The translations under genes were made by a program, and so were the position numbers. 64,000 nucleotides of DNA, taken from NCBI GenBank assembly GCA_038878695.1, contig JAVZVD010000001.1:434001-498000 (forward strand), in the 5' to 3' direction. The notes beneath the pieces are model-generated. The model worked only from the letters and a program-made list of their open reading frames with translations, was not told the DNA's origin and did no database searches. Origin of the DNA: Fervidicoccaceae archaeon. GTDB lineage: Archaea; Thermoproteota; Thermoprotei_A; Sulfolobales; Fervidicoccaceae. Positions within the stretch are counted from its first letter, which is position 1, and each line of letters starts with the position of its first letter. This document shows positions 51,805 through 60,140 of this stretch, one piece after another.

Positions 51805-52269
51805 ATGACGACGGCAATGGAGGTCCCCGCCGACCTCCTCATAGCTAGGCTAGCCGAGTACCTCAAGAGGAACTTCGAGGAGATCAGGCCGCCTCATTGG
51901 GCCTCCTACGTGAAGACGGGCACTAACAGAGAGCGCCCGCCACTGCAGGAGGACTGGTGGTACATCAGAGCGGCCTCGATCCTGAGAAAGCTCTATAAGT
52001 CGCGCGAGCCCGTGGGGCTTGAGACGTTCCGGGTCGTTTACGGAGGAGCTAAGCGATACGGGTCTTCCCCGAGACACTTCGCGAAGGCCTCGGGGAGTGT
52101 GCTGAGGAAGGTGCTGCAGCAGCTCGAGAAAGCGGGCTTAGTTGCGCGCGTTCCCGGTAAAGGCAGGACCCTCACGCCCAAGGCGCAGTCGCTGTTAGAC
52201 GGGCTGGCTCACGAAATACTGCGAGAGCTCGCTGAGAGCAGACCGGAGCTTCGCAAATACCTCGAGTGA
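51805..52269 (+). CDS. rps19e: 30S ribosomal protein eS19
   Basis: Archaeal/eukaryotic small-subunit protein, 154 residues. Seen: VPADLLIARLAEYLKR, RPPHWASYVKTGTNRERPP, WWYIRAASILRKLY, and YGGAKRYGSSPRHFAKASGS, all family-specific, with a winged-helix fold. ATG with AGGTGAT upstream. First of a ribosome-linked run. Confidence 0.97.
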   Translation: MTTAMEVPADLLIARLAEYLKRNFEEIRPPHWASYVKTGTNRERPPLQEDWWYIRAASILRKLYKSREPVGLETFRVVYGGAKRYGSSPRHFAKASGSVLRKVLQQLEKAGLVARVPGKGRTLTPKAQSLLDGLAHEILRELAESRPELRKYLE

Positions 52270-52349
52270 GAGACTTCGTGGTTGAGCCGCGGCAAGGAAA
52301 AATACGCCTCTCCTGCAGAAATTCTAGGCTCACCGGAGGAGGCATTAAG

Positions 52350-52706
52350 ATGCAGAGCTCGTTCGAGGAGACAGACCTAGAGCTGGAGGAGGTAAAGCGC
52401 AGAAAGCTCGCCGAACTTCAACAGCGCATGATCGCCGAGGAGGAGCGCAGGAAGAGGGAGGCCGAGCTGGAGGCGCGCAGGCAGGCGATACTGCGCGCTG
52501 CTCTGACTCCCGAGGCCAGAGAGAGGCTAAACAACGTGAAGCTCGTGAGGCCTGAGATCGCGCGACTCATAGAGGACCAGATAATAGCCATGGCTCAGAT
52601 GGGGAGGCTCAGAGCCCCCGTGACGGACGAAGAGCTGAAGAGGATTTTGATGGAGGTCTCCTCGAGATCCTCGCGCGACATCAAGATAACTTTCAAAGAA
52701 AAATAA
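52350..52706 (+). CDS. PDCD5-family DNA/RNA-binding protein
   Basis: 118 residues, helical: a long charged N-terminal helix (EVKRRKLAELQQRMIAEEER) and a three-helix core with TPEARERLNNVKLVRPEIA. Archaeal PDCD5 proteins bind nucleic acid and usually sit next to eS19. I take the ATG at 52350 because GGAGGAGG lies 7 nt upstream; the open frame from 52266 is only a chance extension. Confidence 0.93.
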   Translation: MQSSFEETDLELEEVKRRKLAELQQRMIAEEERRKREAELEARRQAILRAALTPEARERLNNVKLVRPEIARLIEDQIIAMAQMGRLRAPVTDEELKRILMEVSSRSSRDIKITFKEK

Positions 52707-52718
52707 GGTGTGCGGCCC

Positions 52719-52874
52719 GTGGCGCGCTTCAAGCCGCTCGCGCGGAAGCTAAGACTAGCCAGCGCTCACAAAGCGAACTCGCCCGTCCCTCTCTGGGTAG
52801 TCGTTAAGACGCTGAGGAAGGTCAGGACCAATTACAAGAGGAGGCACTGGAGAAGACAGAAGCTAAAGGCGTGA
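52719..52874 (+). CDS. rpl39e: 50S ribosomal protein eL39
   Basis: Very basic 51-residue protein lining the exit tunnel. The frame reads [19 protein letters not shown], then [14 protein letters not shown], and ends [15 protein letters not shown], matching the eL39 C-terminus. GTG at 52719 with AGGTG 8 nt upstream. Located between PDCD5 and eL31 as in other archaea. Confidence 0.95.
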   Translation: MARFKPLARKLRLASAHKANSPVPLWVVVKTLRKVRTNYKRRHWRRQKLKA

Positions 52875-52894
52875 GAAGTGGGGTGACGCTCGTC

Positions 52895-53191
52895 GTGAGC
52901 GAAAAGAAGACGCTCACGGTCAGGCTCTCTCGTGTGTATTGGGGTAGAAGGGCTCGGAGAGCCGCGAGAGCCGTCAAATACTTGGAGACGCTGTTGAAGC
53001 GGCGCCTCCGGGCTGAGGAGGTGAAGATAGACCCTATCCTCAACGCCTACATATGGAGCCGAGGCTCCGAGAAGCCTCCTAGGAAGGTCAAGTTACTCGT
53101 CGAGATCGAGGAGAAGCGCGAAATCACGACGAAGAGCGGAGAGAAGCTCACAGTGCCGCTGCGAGTGAGAGCGAAGCTCGCTGAGAGATGA
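52895..53191 (+). CDS. rpl31e: 50S ribosomal protein eL31
   Basis: 98 residues from the GTG at 52895, chosen because GGTGA is 8 nt upstream; the frame itself opens at 52871 overlapping eL39. Seen: LTVRLSRVYWGRRARRAARA and KIDPILNAYIWSRGSEKPPRK, the usual eL31 core near the exit tunnel. Confidence 0.94.
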   Translation: MSEKKTLTVRLSRVYWGRRARRAARAVKYLETLLKRRLRAEEVKIDPILNAYIWSRGSEKPPRKVKLLVEIEEKREITTKSGEKLTVPLRVRAKLAER

Positions 53192-53283
53192 GCCTCGCCG
53201 CTCCTCTCGTCGAGATCGCGCCGAGCCTAGCTCGCTGATGAGCCGAGTGCGAGCCAGGTGATGTAGAGACGACGGCCCGAGGA

Positions 53284-53955
53284 GTGCTTCTCGAGCGCTT
53301 GTCGATCAACGGCAACCCAAACATTGGGGTTCTGGCTTTCGTCAACAACAAGCTGGCCCTGGTCCCTCCCGGGATCACTCGGAGCGTGAGGAGAGCCCTG
53401 GAGGAGGTGCTCGGAGTCGACGTGATCGAGACCACGATAGCCGATACCAGAATAGTCGGCGTCTTCGTGTCGGGCAATGATCGAGCCGTCCTGCTCCCCC
53501 ACATAGTCTCTCCCGAGGAACTCGACGCTCTCGAGAGCGCTGTGGGTCGGAGCTTGAGGATCGCGGTGATTCCTAGTAGGAAGACCGCGCTGGGGAATCT
53601 CATAGTGGCTAACAACAAAGCCGCTGTCGTGTCGAGCGAGCTGGAGCCGGGGGCCGTGAAGAGTATCGAGGAGGCGCTCGGAGTCAAAGTTTGCGTTAGG
53701 AGGTACAGCATCACGCCGGCAATAGGCTCTCTGACCGTAGCCAACGACAGCGCGTCTCTGGTGCACCCCGGTTTGAGCGACGAGGAGATAGCGGACATAG
53801 AGAGATGCCTGGGTGTGAGAGCGGGTCCCGCGACCGTCAACGAGGGCGTGGCGTTTGTCAAGAGCGGGGTGCTCCTGAACAATCGAGGCGTCCTCGTAGG
53901 AGAGCTCACGACAGGCCCCGAGATCATGAACATACAGTCGCTACTCGCCGACTGA
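53284..53955 (+). CDS. eif6: translation initiation factor aIF6
   Basis: Anti-association factor that binds the 50S subunit through L14 and prevents early subunit joining. The 223-residue pentein repeat protein has NGNPNIGVLAFVNNKLALVP and recurring NN..A...P units (VANNKAAVVS, VANDSASLVHP, LLNNRGVLVG). Start GTG 53284, though TTG 53299 is possible; neither has an ideal ribosome-binding site. Confidence 0.96.
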   Translation: MLLERLSINGNPNIGVLAFVNNKLALVPPGITRSVRRALEEVLGVDVIETTIADTRIVGVFVSGNDRAVLLPHIVSPEELDALESAVGRSLRIAVIPSRKTALGNLIVANNKAAVVSSELEPGAVKSIEEALGVKVCVRRYSITPAIGSLTVANDSASLVHPGLSDEEIADIERCLGVRAGPATVNEGVAFVKSGVLLNNRGVLVGELTTGPEIMNIQSLLAD

Positions 53956-54089
53956 TGTTATAAGCTGTTCTTCTCGCTTGGTTCGGCGGGAAAGCGGAGC
54001 GATAACCCCTAATCTCTGCAAAAAATAAGAGTTTGGAGAGAGCCCATCTTAGGCGCGCGTTCCCAAATAAGCGAGCGGGCGGATGCGCT

Positions 54090-54362
54090 ATGAAGCGAGA
54101 CGTCAAAGTGTACAAGATTGTCGGCAAGATGCTGCTCTCTCACGATCGCAACCCCGAGTGGAGGAATTTCACGATAGAGATCAGAGCGATCGACGCGAAG
54201 CACGCACTCGAGAAAGTCTACTCGGAGCTCGGGAGTAGGCACAAGCTGAAGAGGTATCACGTGAGGATTGAGAACGTAGAGGAGCTGCCTCCCGAGGCCG
54301 CTAGCTCGAGGCTCGTCAGGGAGTTTGAGAAGCTGACTGCGTTGCCTCTGAAGAGAGCGTGA
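54090..54362 (+). CDS. rpl18a: 50S ribosomal protein eL20 (L18a / LX)
   Basis: 90 residues: KVYKIVGKMLLSHDRNPEWR, FTIEIRAIDAKHALEKVYSELGSRH and KRYHVRIENVEELPPE. Archaeal LX lies near the aIF6 gene in many crenarchaea. ATG at 54090 chosen; the open frame from 54033 includes about 19 residues unlike the family. A TATA-like AAAAAATAAG near 54020 fits a promoter. Confidence 0.93.
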   Translation: MKRDVKVYKIVGKMLLSHDRNPEWRNFTIEIRAIDAKHALEKVYSELGSRHKLKRYHVRIENVEELPPEAASSRLVREFEKLTALPLKRA

Positions 54363-54368
54363 GGGGCC

Positions 54369-54848
54369 TTGGCCGATTTGAGCGAGTTGAATGCCGACGC
54401 GACGGTGGCGGTGATATCGCAACATCTCGAGGCTCTCGAGCAACAGATAGCTAGGCTAAAGCAAACGCTGGACATAGTGACGAACACCGCGCTGAACGCG
54501 AGGAAGGCTCGAGCCGTGCTGGAGGAGCTCGAGTCTCAGAGCGAGGCGAACGAGCTGCTGCTTCTCGCGGACCCGTCGGCACACGCCGTATTGAGGGTCA
54601 AGCCTCTCGGGGCAAAACCCTTGGTTTATATAGGCTTGAACATATACGCCGAGTGCACGTTGGAATTCGCCAAGAAGCAGTTGGAGCGAAGAGAAAAGCT
54701 CCTCGAAGAGCAAGCGAAAACGTTGCGAGCTCGCTTAGAGGAGCTCGCGCGCGAGTACGAAAGGTTACAGGGCCTCGCTCAGGCGGCTATAGAGCGCAGC
54801 GTAGCGCGGACGGAGGCCGGGCCGCTCGTTCGAGAGCAGCGCGCTTAG
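54369..54848 (+). CDS. pfdA: prefoldin subunit alpha
   Basis: 159 residues with the prefoldin-alpha layout: N-terminal coiled coil (HLEALEQQIARLKQTLDIV), two beta-hairpins in the middle (LLLLADPSAHAVLRV; VYIGLNIYAECTLEF) and a C-terminal coiled coil. Forms the hexameric chaperone with beta subunits encoded elsewhere. TTG start 6 nt after LX; next gene FtsY starts 4 nt after its stop. Confidence 0.93.
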   Translation: MADLSELNADATVAVISQHLEALEQQIARLKQTLDIVTNTALNARKARAVLEELESQSEANELLLLADPSAHAVLRVKPLGAKPLVYIGLNIYAECTLEFAKKQLERREKLLEEQAKTLRARLEELAREYERLQGLAQAAIERSVARTEAGPLVREQRA

Positions 54849-54852
54849 GCGT

Positions 54853-55788
54853 GTGGGCGATTTGTTCGAGAGACTGAAGAGCGCTCTCGGGAAGATAACG
54901 TCGGCGGCCGCTCAATTCCTCAAGACGCGAGAGCTCAGCGAGAAGGAGCTGAGAAGAGCTCTCGACGAGCTCAAGTTGAGTCTCCTCGAGAGCGACGTTG
55001 CCTACGACGTGGCCGAGAGGATCTGCGAGGAGACATTCTCGCGCCTCATCGATACCAGGATCGAGCGCGGGAGAGACGCCCTCGAGGTCGCTCGAGAGGT
55101 CGTGTCCGAAGTCCTAGCTGAGATCTTAGATAAGCGCGGCCCCGACGTGATCGAGGAGGCTCTCTCGAAGTGCTCGAGAACAGGAGAGCCCTACGTGGTA
55201 GTCTTCTTCGGCGTTAACGGCTCAGGCAAAACCACCACGATAGCTAAGACGGCCTACGCGCTGAGGAACTCCGGCGTCACACCAGTGATAGTAGCCGCCG
55301 ATACGTTCAGAGCCGGAGCTCAGGAGCAACTCGAGGCTCACGCTAGAAAACTGGGCGTCCCCATAATAAGGGCCAAGTACGGGAGCGACCCGGCGTCCGT
55401 GGCCTTAGACGCCGTATCGTTCGCGAAGAACCGCGGCTACTGCGCCGTCCTCATTGACACGGCGGGCAGGATGCACACGGACCCCGACCTCGTGGAGGAG
55501 CTCAGAAAGATAGTTCGGGTCGTGGAGCCAGATCTCAGGGTCCTAGTGCTGGACTCCCTCACCGGGAACGACGCAGTGGAGCAAGCGAGGAGATTTGAGG
55601 AGGCGGTTGGAATCGACGGACTCATTCTGACCAAAGTCGACGCGGACGTCAAGGGGGGTACGGCGGTCAGCGCCGTGGCGGCGACGGGTAAGCCGATACT
55701 CTATATAGGAGTAGGGCAGGGCTACGCGGACCTCCAGAGGTTCTCCCCGAGATGGCTCATCGAGAGGCTGCTCTCCGAGGAGGAGTGA
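54853..55788 (+). CDS. ftsY: signal recognition particle receptor FtsY
   Basis: SRP-type GTPase at the membrane, 311 residues. N-terminal four-helix domain, then G1 GVNGSGKT (120-127), DTFRAGAQEQLEAHA, DTAGRMHTD and the guanine motif TKVDADVKGG. The acidic N-terminal A domain of bacterial FtsY is absent, as usual in archaea. GTG start. The gap after prefoldin alpha is only 4 nt. Confidence 0.97.
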   Translation: MGDLFERLKSALGKITSAAAQFLKTRELSEKELRRALDELKLSLLESDVAYDVAERICEETFSRLIDTRIERGRDALEVAREVVSEVLAEILDKRGPDVIEEALSKCSRTGEPYVVVFFGVNGSGKTTTIAKTAYALRNSGVTPVIVAADTFRAGAQEQLEAHARKLGVPIIRAKYGSDPASVALDAVSFAKNRGYCAVLIDTAGRMHTDPDLVEELRKIVRVVEPDLRVLVLDSLTGNDAVEQARRFEEAVGIDGLILTKVDADVKGGTAVSAVAATGKPILYIGVGQGYADLQRFSPRWLIERLLSEEE

Positions 55789-55794
55789 AGACGC

Positions 55795-56112
55795 TTGAGC
55801 CCCGTAAATAGACGCGGCGTGCTTTCGGAGTTCTTCTACCTCAGGCGCTTGGCCAACGAGGCTCTAAATAGAGGAGACGTAGAGCACGCGAGGATCCTGG
55901 GAAAGCACATGTGGAGGATCTACCTCAAGTATAAGCTGCGAGGGCTCGTGAAGAGACGCCTCACGCTCTGCCCCTCCTGCGAGATCCCCCTGAAACACGG
56001 AGTCACGCTGAGGATCAGGCTCAGGAGGAAGAGAGGAGCCACGTTTTTGGTCTACTCGTGCTCGCTGTGTGGGCGCTCGTGGAGGAGAATCGTCGCGGGG
56101 GTCGCGCGTTGA
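55795..56112 (+). CDS. rnp4: RNase P protein component 4 (Rpp21/Rpr2)
   Basis: 105 residues, two basic helices then a zinc ribbon with CPSC (near 59-62) and CSLC (near 89-92). Partner of Rpp29 in archaeal RNase P, which matures tRNA 5' ends. TTG start 6 nt after ftsY; its stop overlaps the start of the CRM-domain gene. Confidence 0.93.
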   Translation: MSPVNRRGVLSEFFYLRRLANEALNRGDVEHARILGKHMWRIYLKYKLRGLVKRRLTLCPSCEIPLKHGVTLRIRLRRKRGATFLVYSCSLCGRSWRRIVAGVAR

Positions 56113-56390
56113 CGAGATCGTTGGGGCGGCGAGCTGAGCATGAGCTCAAGGCCGAGGCGAACATCGGGAAGAGGGGGGTCACGGAGGGGCTGCTGGCTGA
56201 GCTGGAGAGGAGGCTGAAGAGCCGGAGGAGGATCAAGGTGAGGATAAACAGGAACGCTCTCGCTTCCGGCCTTAAGAGAGAGGACGTAGCCAGAGAGGTG
56301 GCGCGGAGGCTTAACGCGAGACTCGTCGAGATTCGCGGGCGCACGTTTGTCATCGAGAAAATCGAGTTGAGAGGTAGAGAAGGCGAGTAG
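56109..56390 (+). CDS. YhbY/CRM-domain RNA-binding protein
   Basis: 93 residues from the TTG at 56109, which overlaps the Rpp21 stop (TTGA). The CRM fold is visible: ANIGKRGVTEGLLAELERRL, RIKVRINRNAL and LVEIRGRTFVI with a GxxG-like loop. Family members associate with pre-ribosomes. Longer frame from 56058 would overlap Rpp21 by 55 nt and is rejected. Confidence 0.88.
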   Translation: MTRSLGRRAEHELKAEANIGKRGVTEGLLAELERRLKSRRRIKVRINRNALASGLKREDVAREVARRLNARLVEIRGRTFVIEKIELRGREGE

Positions 56391-56395
56391 AGGCC

Positions 56396-57085
56396 TTGCC
56401 GAGGGCCCTCTACGTGCTCGGCCTCGTCGAGGCCTCTCTCGAAACGATCCCGGAGGACCTAAGGAACACAGAGAAAGCTAGGCGCCTCTCGCGGCGAATG
56501 CGCGTGCCCCCTGAGTATTTGATCCTCGATAGAAGCCTCTTCCACGAAGAGATGAAGCTCTTAGGCATAGAGTCGAAGAGAGGCAGGCCCGATATAGTCT
56601 TCATGTTCCTGCAGGCCACGCAGTATTCTCCGCTCAACGCGAGAGGGGTTCTGCGGGTCTTCGTTCACACGCTGAACGATGAGGTGATAGAAGTAGACCC
56701 CGCGGCTAGGCTCCCTAAGAACTATTATCAATTCGTCAATCTACTCCAGCACCTCTACATGAATGGAAGAGTCCCACGCAGAGGCAGGCCTCTGCTCAAA
56801 TTAAAAAAGAACAAGACCTTGCGAGAGCACCTCGAAGAGCTCGGAGTGAGAGAGCCGGTGCTGCTACACGAGCGCGGAGAGCCAGTCGACTGTCGATGGC
56901 TCGGAGAGCGCACGTTCCCGCGCAGCTGCCTCCTCGTAGGGGGCTTCCCCCACGGAGACTTCTCGCCGGCCACCGAGGCCCTAGCCAAGCACAAGGTTAG
57001 CCTCTTCGGCGGCGCGCCGCTCGACGCGTGGATCGTCGCCGACAGAATCGTCTGCTGTTTAGAGAGCTCGCTCGGTCTGATATGA
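56396..57085 (+). CDS. nep1: rRNA pseudouridine N1-methyltransferase Nep1
   Basis: SPOUT-class methyltransferase (EMG1/Nep1) acting on a pseudouridine of 16S rRNA. 229 residues; SKRGRPDIVFMFLQATQYSP, LNARGVLRVFVHTLNDEVIE, RLPKNYYQFVNLLQHL and LLVGGFPHGDFS (SAM-binding knot) are diagnostic. TTG start 5 nt after the CRM-domain gene. Confidence 0.94.
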   Translation: MPRALYVLGLVEASLETIPEDLRNTEKARRLSRRMRVPPEYLILDRSLFHEEMKLLGIESKRGRPDIVFMFLQATQYSPLNARGVLRVFVHTLNDEVIEVDPAARLPKNYYQFVNLLQHLYMNGRVPRRGRPLLKLKKNKTLREHLEELGVREPVLLHERGEPVDCRWLGERTFPRSCLLVGGFPHGDFSPATEALAKHKVSLFGGAPLDAWIVADRIVCCLESSLGLI

Positions 57086-57158
57086 GGTCGAAGGGAGAAG
57101 CTCGAGTCGGTTTTAAGTCGCGGGTTCGGGAGAAAGAACGCGCCGGGTAGAGGCGAGC

Positions 57159-57593
57159 ATGGGCGAGCGCGGCCACAGATTCCTCGAGCACACGGCAGAT
57201 GTGATCATTGAGGCCTGGGGAAGCACGCTCGAAGAGCTCTTCGAGGAGTCGGCGGCAGCGACGTGCGAGGTAATGACGGACCCCAGTGCGGTTGAGCCCA
57301 AGGAAGAGCGCTCCGTAGAGCTCGAGGGCTTCGACCTCGAAAATCTCCTGCTGAGGTGGATAGAGTGGCTCATCTACATGTTCGACGCTGAGTTTATGCT
57401 CTTCAGCGAGTACGATGTGGAGAGGATTTGGCGAGAGGGAGACTCCTGGAGGCTCAGGGCGCTCGCGCGAGGCGAGAGATACGATCAGAGGAGGCATGAG
57501 TCGCGAACTCACGTAAAGGCGGCGACATACTCGTTAATGAAGGTGTGGCGAGAGGATGATACGTGGCGCGCCAGGCTGACTCTCGATATATGA
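57159..57593 (+). CDS. archease
   Basis: Activator of the RtcB tRNA-splicing ligase, 144 residues. RFLEHTADVIIEAWG at the start, LLLRWIEWLIYMFDAE, and the C-terminal RRHESRTHVKAATYS are family-specific; the acidic residues that bind metal are in HTADV. ATG start. Lies just before two tRNA genes, though neither has an intron. Confidence 0.94.
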   Translation: MGERGHRFLEHTADVIIEAWGSTLEELFEESAAATCEVMTDPSAVEPKEERSVELEGFDLENLLLRWIEWLIYMFDAEFMLFSEYDVERIWREGDSWRLRALARGERYDQRRHESRTHVKAATYSLMKVWREDDTWRARLTLDI

Positions 57594-57715
57594 AGGGAGC
57601 GAGTCGGGCTGTGATGTAAAGAGGGTCTCTCGAGGCATGCGGCCCGTGAGGAGAGCCGGAAACGCTGAGCCCTCGAGAAAAGCTTTTTCACCCGCGGCGT
57701 TGAGTAGCTCTCGAT

Positions 57716-57793
57716 GCGGCCGTCGTCTAGCCTGGTTAGGACGCCGGCCTCCCAAGCCGGCGGTCCCGGGTTCGAATCCCGGCGGCCGCACCA
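57716..57793 (+). tRNA. tRNA-Gly (CCC), CCA encoded
   Basis: Acceptor GCGGCCG/CGGCCGC, anticodon stem CCGGC/GCCGG around CTCCCAA with CCC at 57751-57753, T arm CCGGG-TTCGAAT-CCCGG, discriminator A at 57790 and encoded CCA at 57791-57793. No intron. Confidence 0.95.
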
Positions 57794-57809
57794 GCCCCGG
57801 TGAGCTAGC

Positions 57810-58172
57810 TTGTCGATAGATGAGGTCGCGTCGATCCTCCTCTACGTTTTCCTATTAACCTTCGCGTCGATGCCGCGCCTCGACGTCAGCACTCGCTTCT
57901 TCCGCTACGTGGCTCTCCCCACGGGGGTGGCATTTGTCGCGCTTCACTACGCGGGATTAACGCTGCACGGCACGAGCCTGAGGATCTATCCTCTGCTATA
58001 TCTCGAGGAGTGGAGGGGGGAAGCCGTGATCTCGCTCGATTGGGGCCAGGCGGTTCTCTTGTGCCTGGCCGTGCCTCTTCTCAGCGCGGTCGCCGACTTT
58101 CTGAGGGCGCGAGCAACAAAAAGGCAAATTCTAAATAAGCCTACGACGCATGAAGTGAGAGAGCCGCGGTAG
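57810..58172 (+). CDS. small membrane protein, unknown function
   Basis: 120 residues with three hydrophobic segments (ASILLYVFLLTFASM; YVALPTGVAFVALHYAGL; AVLLCLAVPLLSAVADFL) and a basic tail. TTG start with GGTGA 8 nt upstream. Its last 10 nt, including the stop, lie inside the tRNA-Glu gene, and the tRNA promoter is inside its coding sequence. Function unknown. Confidence 0.7.
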   Translation: MSIDEVASILLYVFLLTFASMPRLDVSTRFFRYVALPTGVAFVALHYAGLTLHGTSLRIYPLLYLEEWRGEAVISLDWGQAVLLCLAVPLLSAVADFLRARATKRQILNKPTTHEVREPR

Positions 58173-58237
58173 TATAGCCCGGCCAAGTATGCGGGCCTTT
58201 CGAGCCCGTGACCCGGGTTCAAATCCCGGCCGCGGCA
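58163..58237 (+). tRNA. tRNA-Glu (TTC)
   Basis: Acceptor GCCGCGG/CCGCGGC, anticodon stem CGGGC/GCCCG around CTTTCGA with TTC at 58199-58201, T arm CCGGG-TTCAAAT-CCCGG, discriminator A at 58237. No intron, no encoded CCA. A TATA-like CTAAATAAG lies about 30 nt upstream, inside the preceding membrane protein gene. Confidence 0.95.
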
Positions 58238-58255
58238 CGCAGAGGGCCGGGAGAA

Positions 58256-58450
58256 TTGCAGAGCGTGGTCAGCAGACTTAAGGAGAACGTGGAGGCCTGG
58301 AGGCGCGTGCTGAGGCTAGCCCGGAAACCCGACGGCGAGGAATTCAAGCTTCTGCTCAGGCTCAGTTTAATCGGCTTCGCCATAGTGGGAGGCATAGCCT
58401 ACGTCGTGCATCTGCTGGCTACGCTCGTTTTCCCGAGCCTAGCGCCGTGA
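58256..58450 (+). CDS. secE: preprotein translocase subunit SecE (Sec61 gamma)
   Basis: 64-residue product from the TTG at 58256: amphipathic helix (VSRLKENVEAWRRVLRLARK) followed by P-D-G-E-E-F and one membrane helix (LIGFAIVGGIAYVVHLLATL). The open frame starts at 58208 inside tRNA-Glu and is rejected. Overlaps the Spt5 gene by 4 nt, the classic secE-spt5-L11 order. Confidence 0.93.
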   Translation: MQSVVSRLKENVEAWRRVLRLARKPDGEEFKLLLRLSLIGFAIVGGIAYVVHLLATLVFPSLAP

Positions 58451-58950
58451 GGGAGCGAGCTTTGAGCTCGTCGAGCGACACTAAGGTCGAGGGCAAGGCC
58501 AGATTCGTAGCGGTAAAGACTACAAAAGGACAGGAACTCAATGTGGCGTTGCTTATAGAGAACAGAGCCAGGAGGTCCGGCGCTGAGCTCTACGCTATCG
58601 TAGCCAGCTCGAGGCCGAAGGGCTTTCTCGTGCTCGAGACACCGAAGATGAGCACGGCGGATGCGTTAATAAGAGACCTGAGACACGTGCGGGGAAAGAT
58701 TCGAGGCACGCTTTCGAGGGAAGAACTCGAGGGTATGATAAGACCGAGACCCGTCGTGGAGATGTTGGAGCCCGGGATGGAGGTTAAGGTGGTGGCGGGA
58801 CCGCTGAGGGGCTCTAGGGGGAAGGTGTTGAGAGTCAACAAGGAGAAGAACGAAGTAGAGCTCCTCGTTTACGAGGCAACTTACCCTCTGAAGATCACGG
58901 TCCCAGGAGAACACCTCAAACCATCCGAGCCTGAGGAGGGCTCGAGTTGA
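58447..58950 (+). CDS. spt5: transcription elongation factor Spt5 (NusG)
   Basis: 167 residues: NGN domain (RFVAVKTTKGQELNVALLIE; YAIVASSRPKGFLVLE) and a KOW domain (LEPGMEVKVVAGPLRGSRGK). With Spt4 it clamps RNA polymerase and raises processivity. GTG start overlapping secE. Confidence 0.95.
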   Translation: MRERALSSSSDTKVEGKARFVAVKTTKGQELNVALLIENRARRSGAELYAIVASSRPKGFLVLETPKMSTADALIRDLRHVRGKIRGTLSREELEGMIRPRPVVEMLEPGMEVKVVAGPLRGSRGKVLRVNKEKNEVELLVYEATYPLKITVPGEHLKPSEPEEGSS

Positions 58951-58951
58951 G

Positions 58952-59455
58952 ATGAGTCAGCAGATTAAGATCGTTAGCGTGACCTTCACTGGGGGGAGCG
59001 CAAGCGCCGAGGACCTCTCTGCTCTCAGGGAGTCCGGGGTGGACCCGGCCGAGATCGCCGCCAAGCTCAACGCCTTAACAGGGAGCTTCAAGGGACTTAA
59101 ATTCGGTGCGCGCATTTACGTGGCTCAGGGCGGGAAGTATCGCATAGAGCTAGTGCCTCCCAGCATAACCGAGCTCTTGCTCTTCAAAGCCAAGGCGGAG
59201 AAGCCGAGCGGGGACCCGGCCAAGCAGAAAGTGGGCGATATAAGCATCGAGGACGTGGCTCAAGCGGCTCTCGTCAAGAAGAGTGAGCTGCTGACCAAGG
59301 ACCTGAGAAAGGCCATCAAGACTGTGTTGGGCACGGCTAGAAGCATAGGACTGACCGTCGAGGGAAAGGATCCTCGCGTCGTCAGTGCCGAGGTAGAGCA
59401 AGGCTTATATCGTGAGCGAATAGAGCCCTTCGAATCGCTCTGGAGAGAGGCTTGA
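58952..59455 (+). CDS. rpl11: 50S ribosomal protein L11 (uL11)
   Basis: Factor-binding stalk-base protein, 167 residues: VDPAEIAAKLNALTGSFKGL, VPPSITELLLFKAKAEKPSG and LRKAIKTVLGTARSIGLTVE. ATG immediately after the Spt5 stop. Head of the L11-L1-L10 set. Confidence 0.96.
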   Translation: MSQQIKIVSVTFTGGSASAEDLSALRESGVDPAEIAAKLNALTGSFKGLKFGARIYVAQGGKYRIELVPPSITELLLFKAKAEKPSGDPAKQKVGDISIEDVAQAALVKKSELLTKDLRKAIKTVLGTARSIGLTVEGKDPRVVSAEVEQGLYRERIEPFESLWREA

Positions 59456-59459
59456 GGAA

Positions 59460-60131
59460 ATGCTGGTGACCACCGATCTCGTTGAGTCCATTAGGAGCTC
59501 TCTGCAAGCTCTCCTGAGCGACCGATCGCGGAGGAATTTCAGGGAGAGCATTGAGTTGATAGTGACTTTTAAGAAGACGGAATTGAAGCCCGAGGAGATG
59601 AAGTGGAGAGAGACGCTCTATCTACCACATCCTCCCGCGAAAGAGGTCAAAGTGTGCGTGGCCGCCGAGGGCGAGACGGCAATTCGAGCCAGAGAGGCCG
59701 GCGCTTACCTGGTGTTGGACCGGGGAGCGCTAGAAGAGCTTTCGGGTAACAAGAAGAAAGCGAGGAAGATCGCCGAGACGTGTGATTGGGTTCTCGTTCA
59801 GAGAGAGCTCATGCCTTTGGTCGGCCGAACGCTGGGGCCCGCTCTCGGGCCCAGAGGCAAGGCCCCAGCTCCTCTGCCGGCGGGGGCCTCGATAGCGTCG
59901 ACACTCGACCTCTTCAGGAGGGCAGTGAACTTAAAGATGAAGGAGCAGCCTCACGTGCAGGTCAGGATAGGGACCGTCGATAACAGCATCGAGGAGTTGG
60001 TGGCCAACGCGAGCGCGGTGCTCGAGAAGATCGGCGAGAAGATGGGGGGAAAGACGATCAAGAAGATTTACCTGAAGCGCACAATGGGGCCGGTTGTGGA
60101 GATAGGGGCGGGAGCGGGCCAGCGGAGGTAG
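59460..60131 (+). CDS. rpl1: 50S ribosomal protein L1 (uL1)
   Basis: L1-stalk protein that moves with E-site tRNA, 223 residues. Seen: RSRRNFRESIELIVTFKKTE, the family loop LGPRGKAPAPLPAG, and VQVRIGTVDNSIEELVANA. In archaea L1 represses translation of its own operon. ATG 4 nt after rpl11 with GAGG upstream. Confidence 0.96.
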   Translation: MLVTTDLVESIRSSLQALLSDRSRRNFRESIELIVTFKKTELKPEEMKWRETLYLPHPPAKEVKVCVAAEGETAIRAREAGAYLVLDRGALEELSGNKKKARKIAETCDWVLVQRELMPLVGRTLGPALGPRGKAPAPLPAGASIASTLDLFRRAVNLKMKEQPHVQVRIGTVDNSIEELVANASAVLEKIGEKMGGKTIKKIYLKRTMGPVVEIGAGAGQRR

Positions 60132-60140
60132 AGAAAGGCG

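Noticed and set aside
57534-57791. 85-residue minus-strand frame across tRNA-Gly
   Set aside because: Begins with a sequence typical of antisense tRNA translation (MRPPGFEPGTAGLGG), a well-known artefact.
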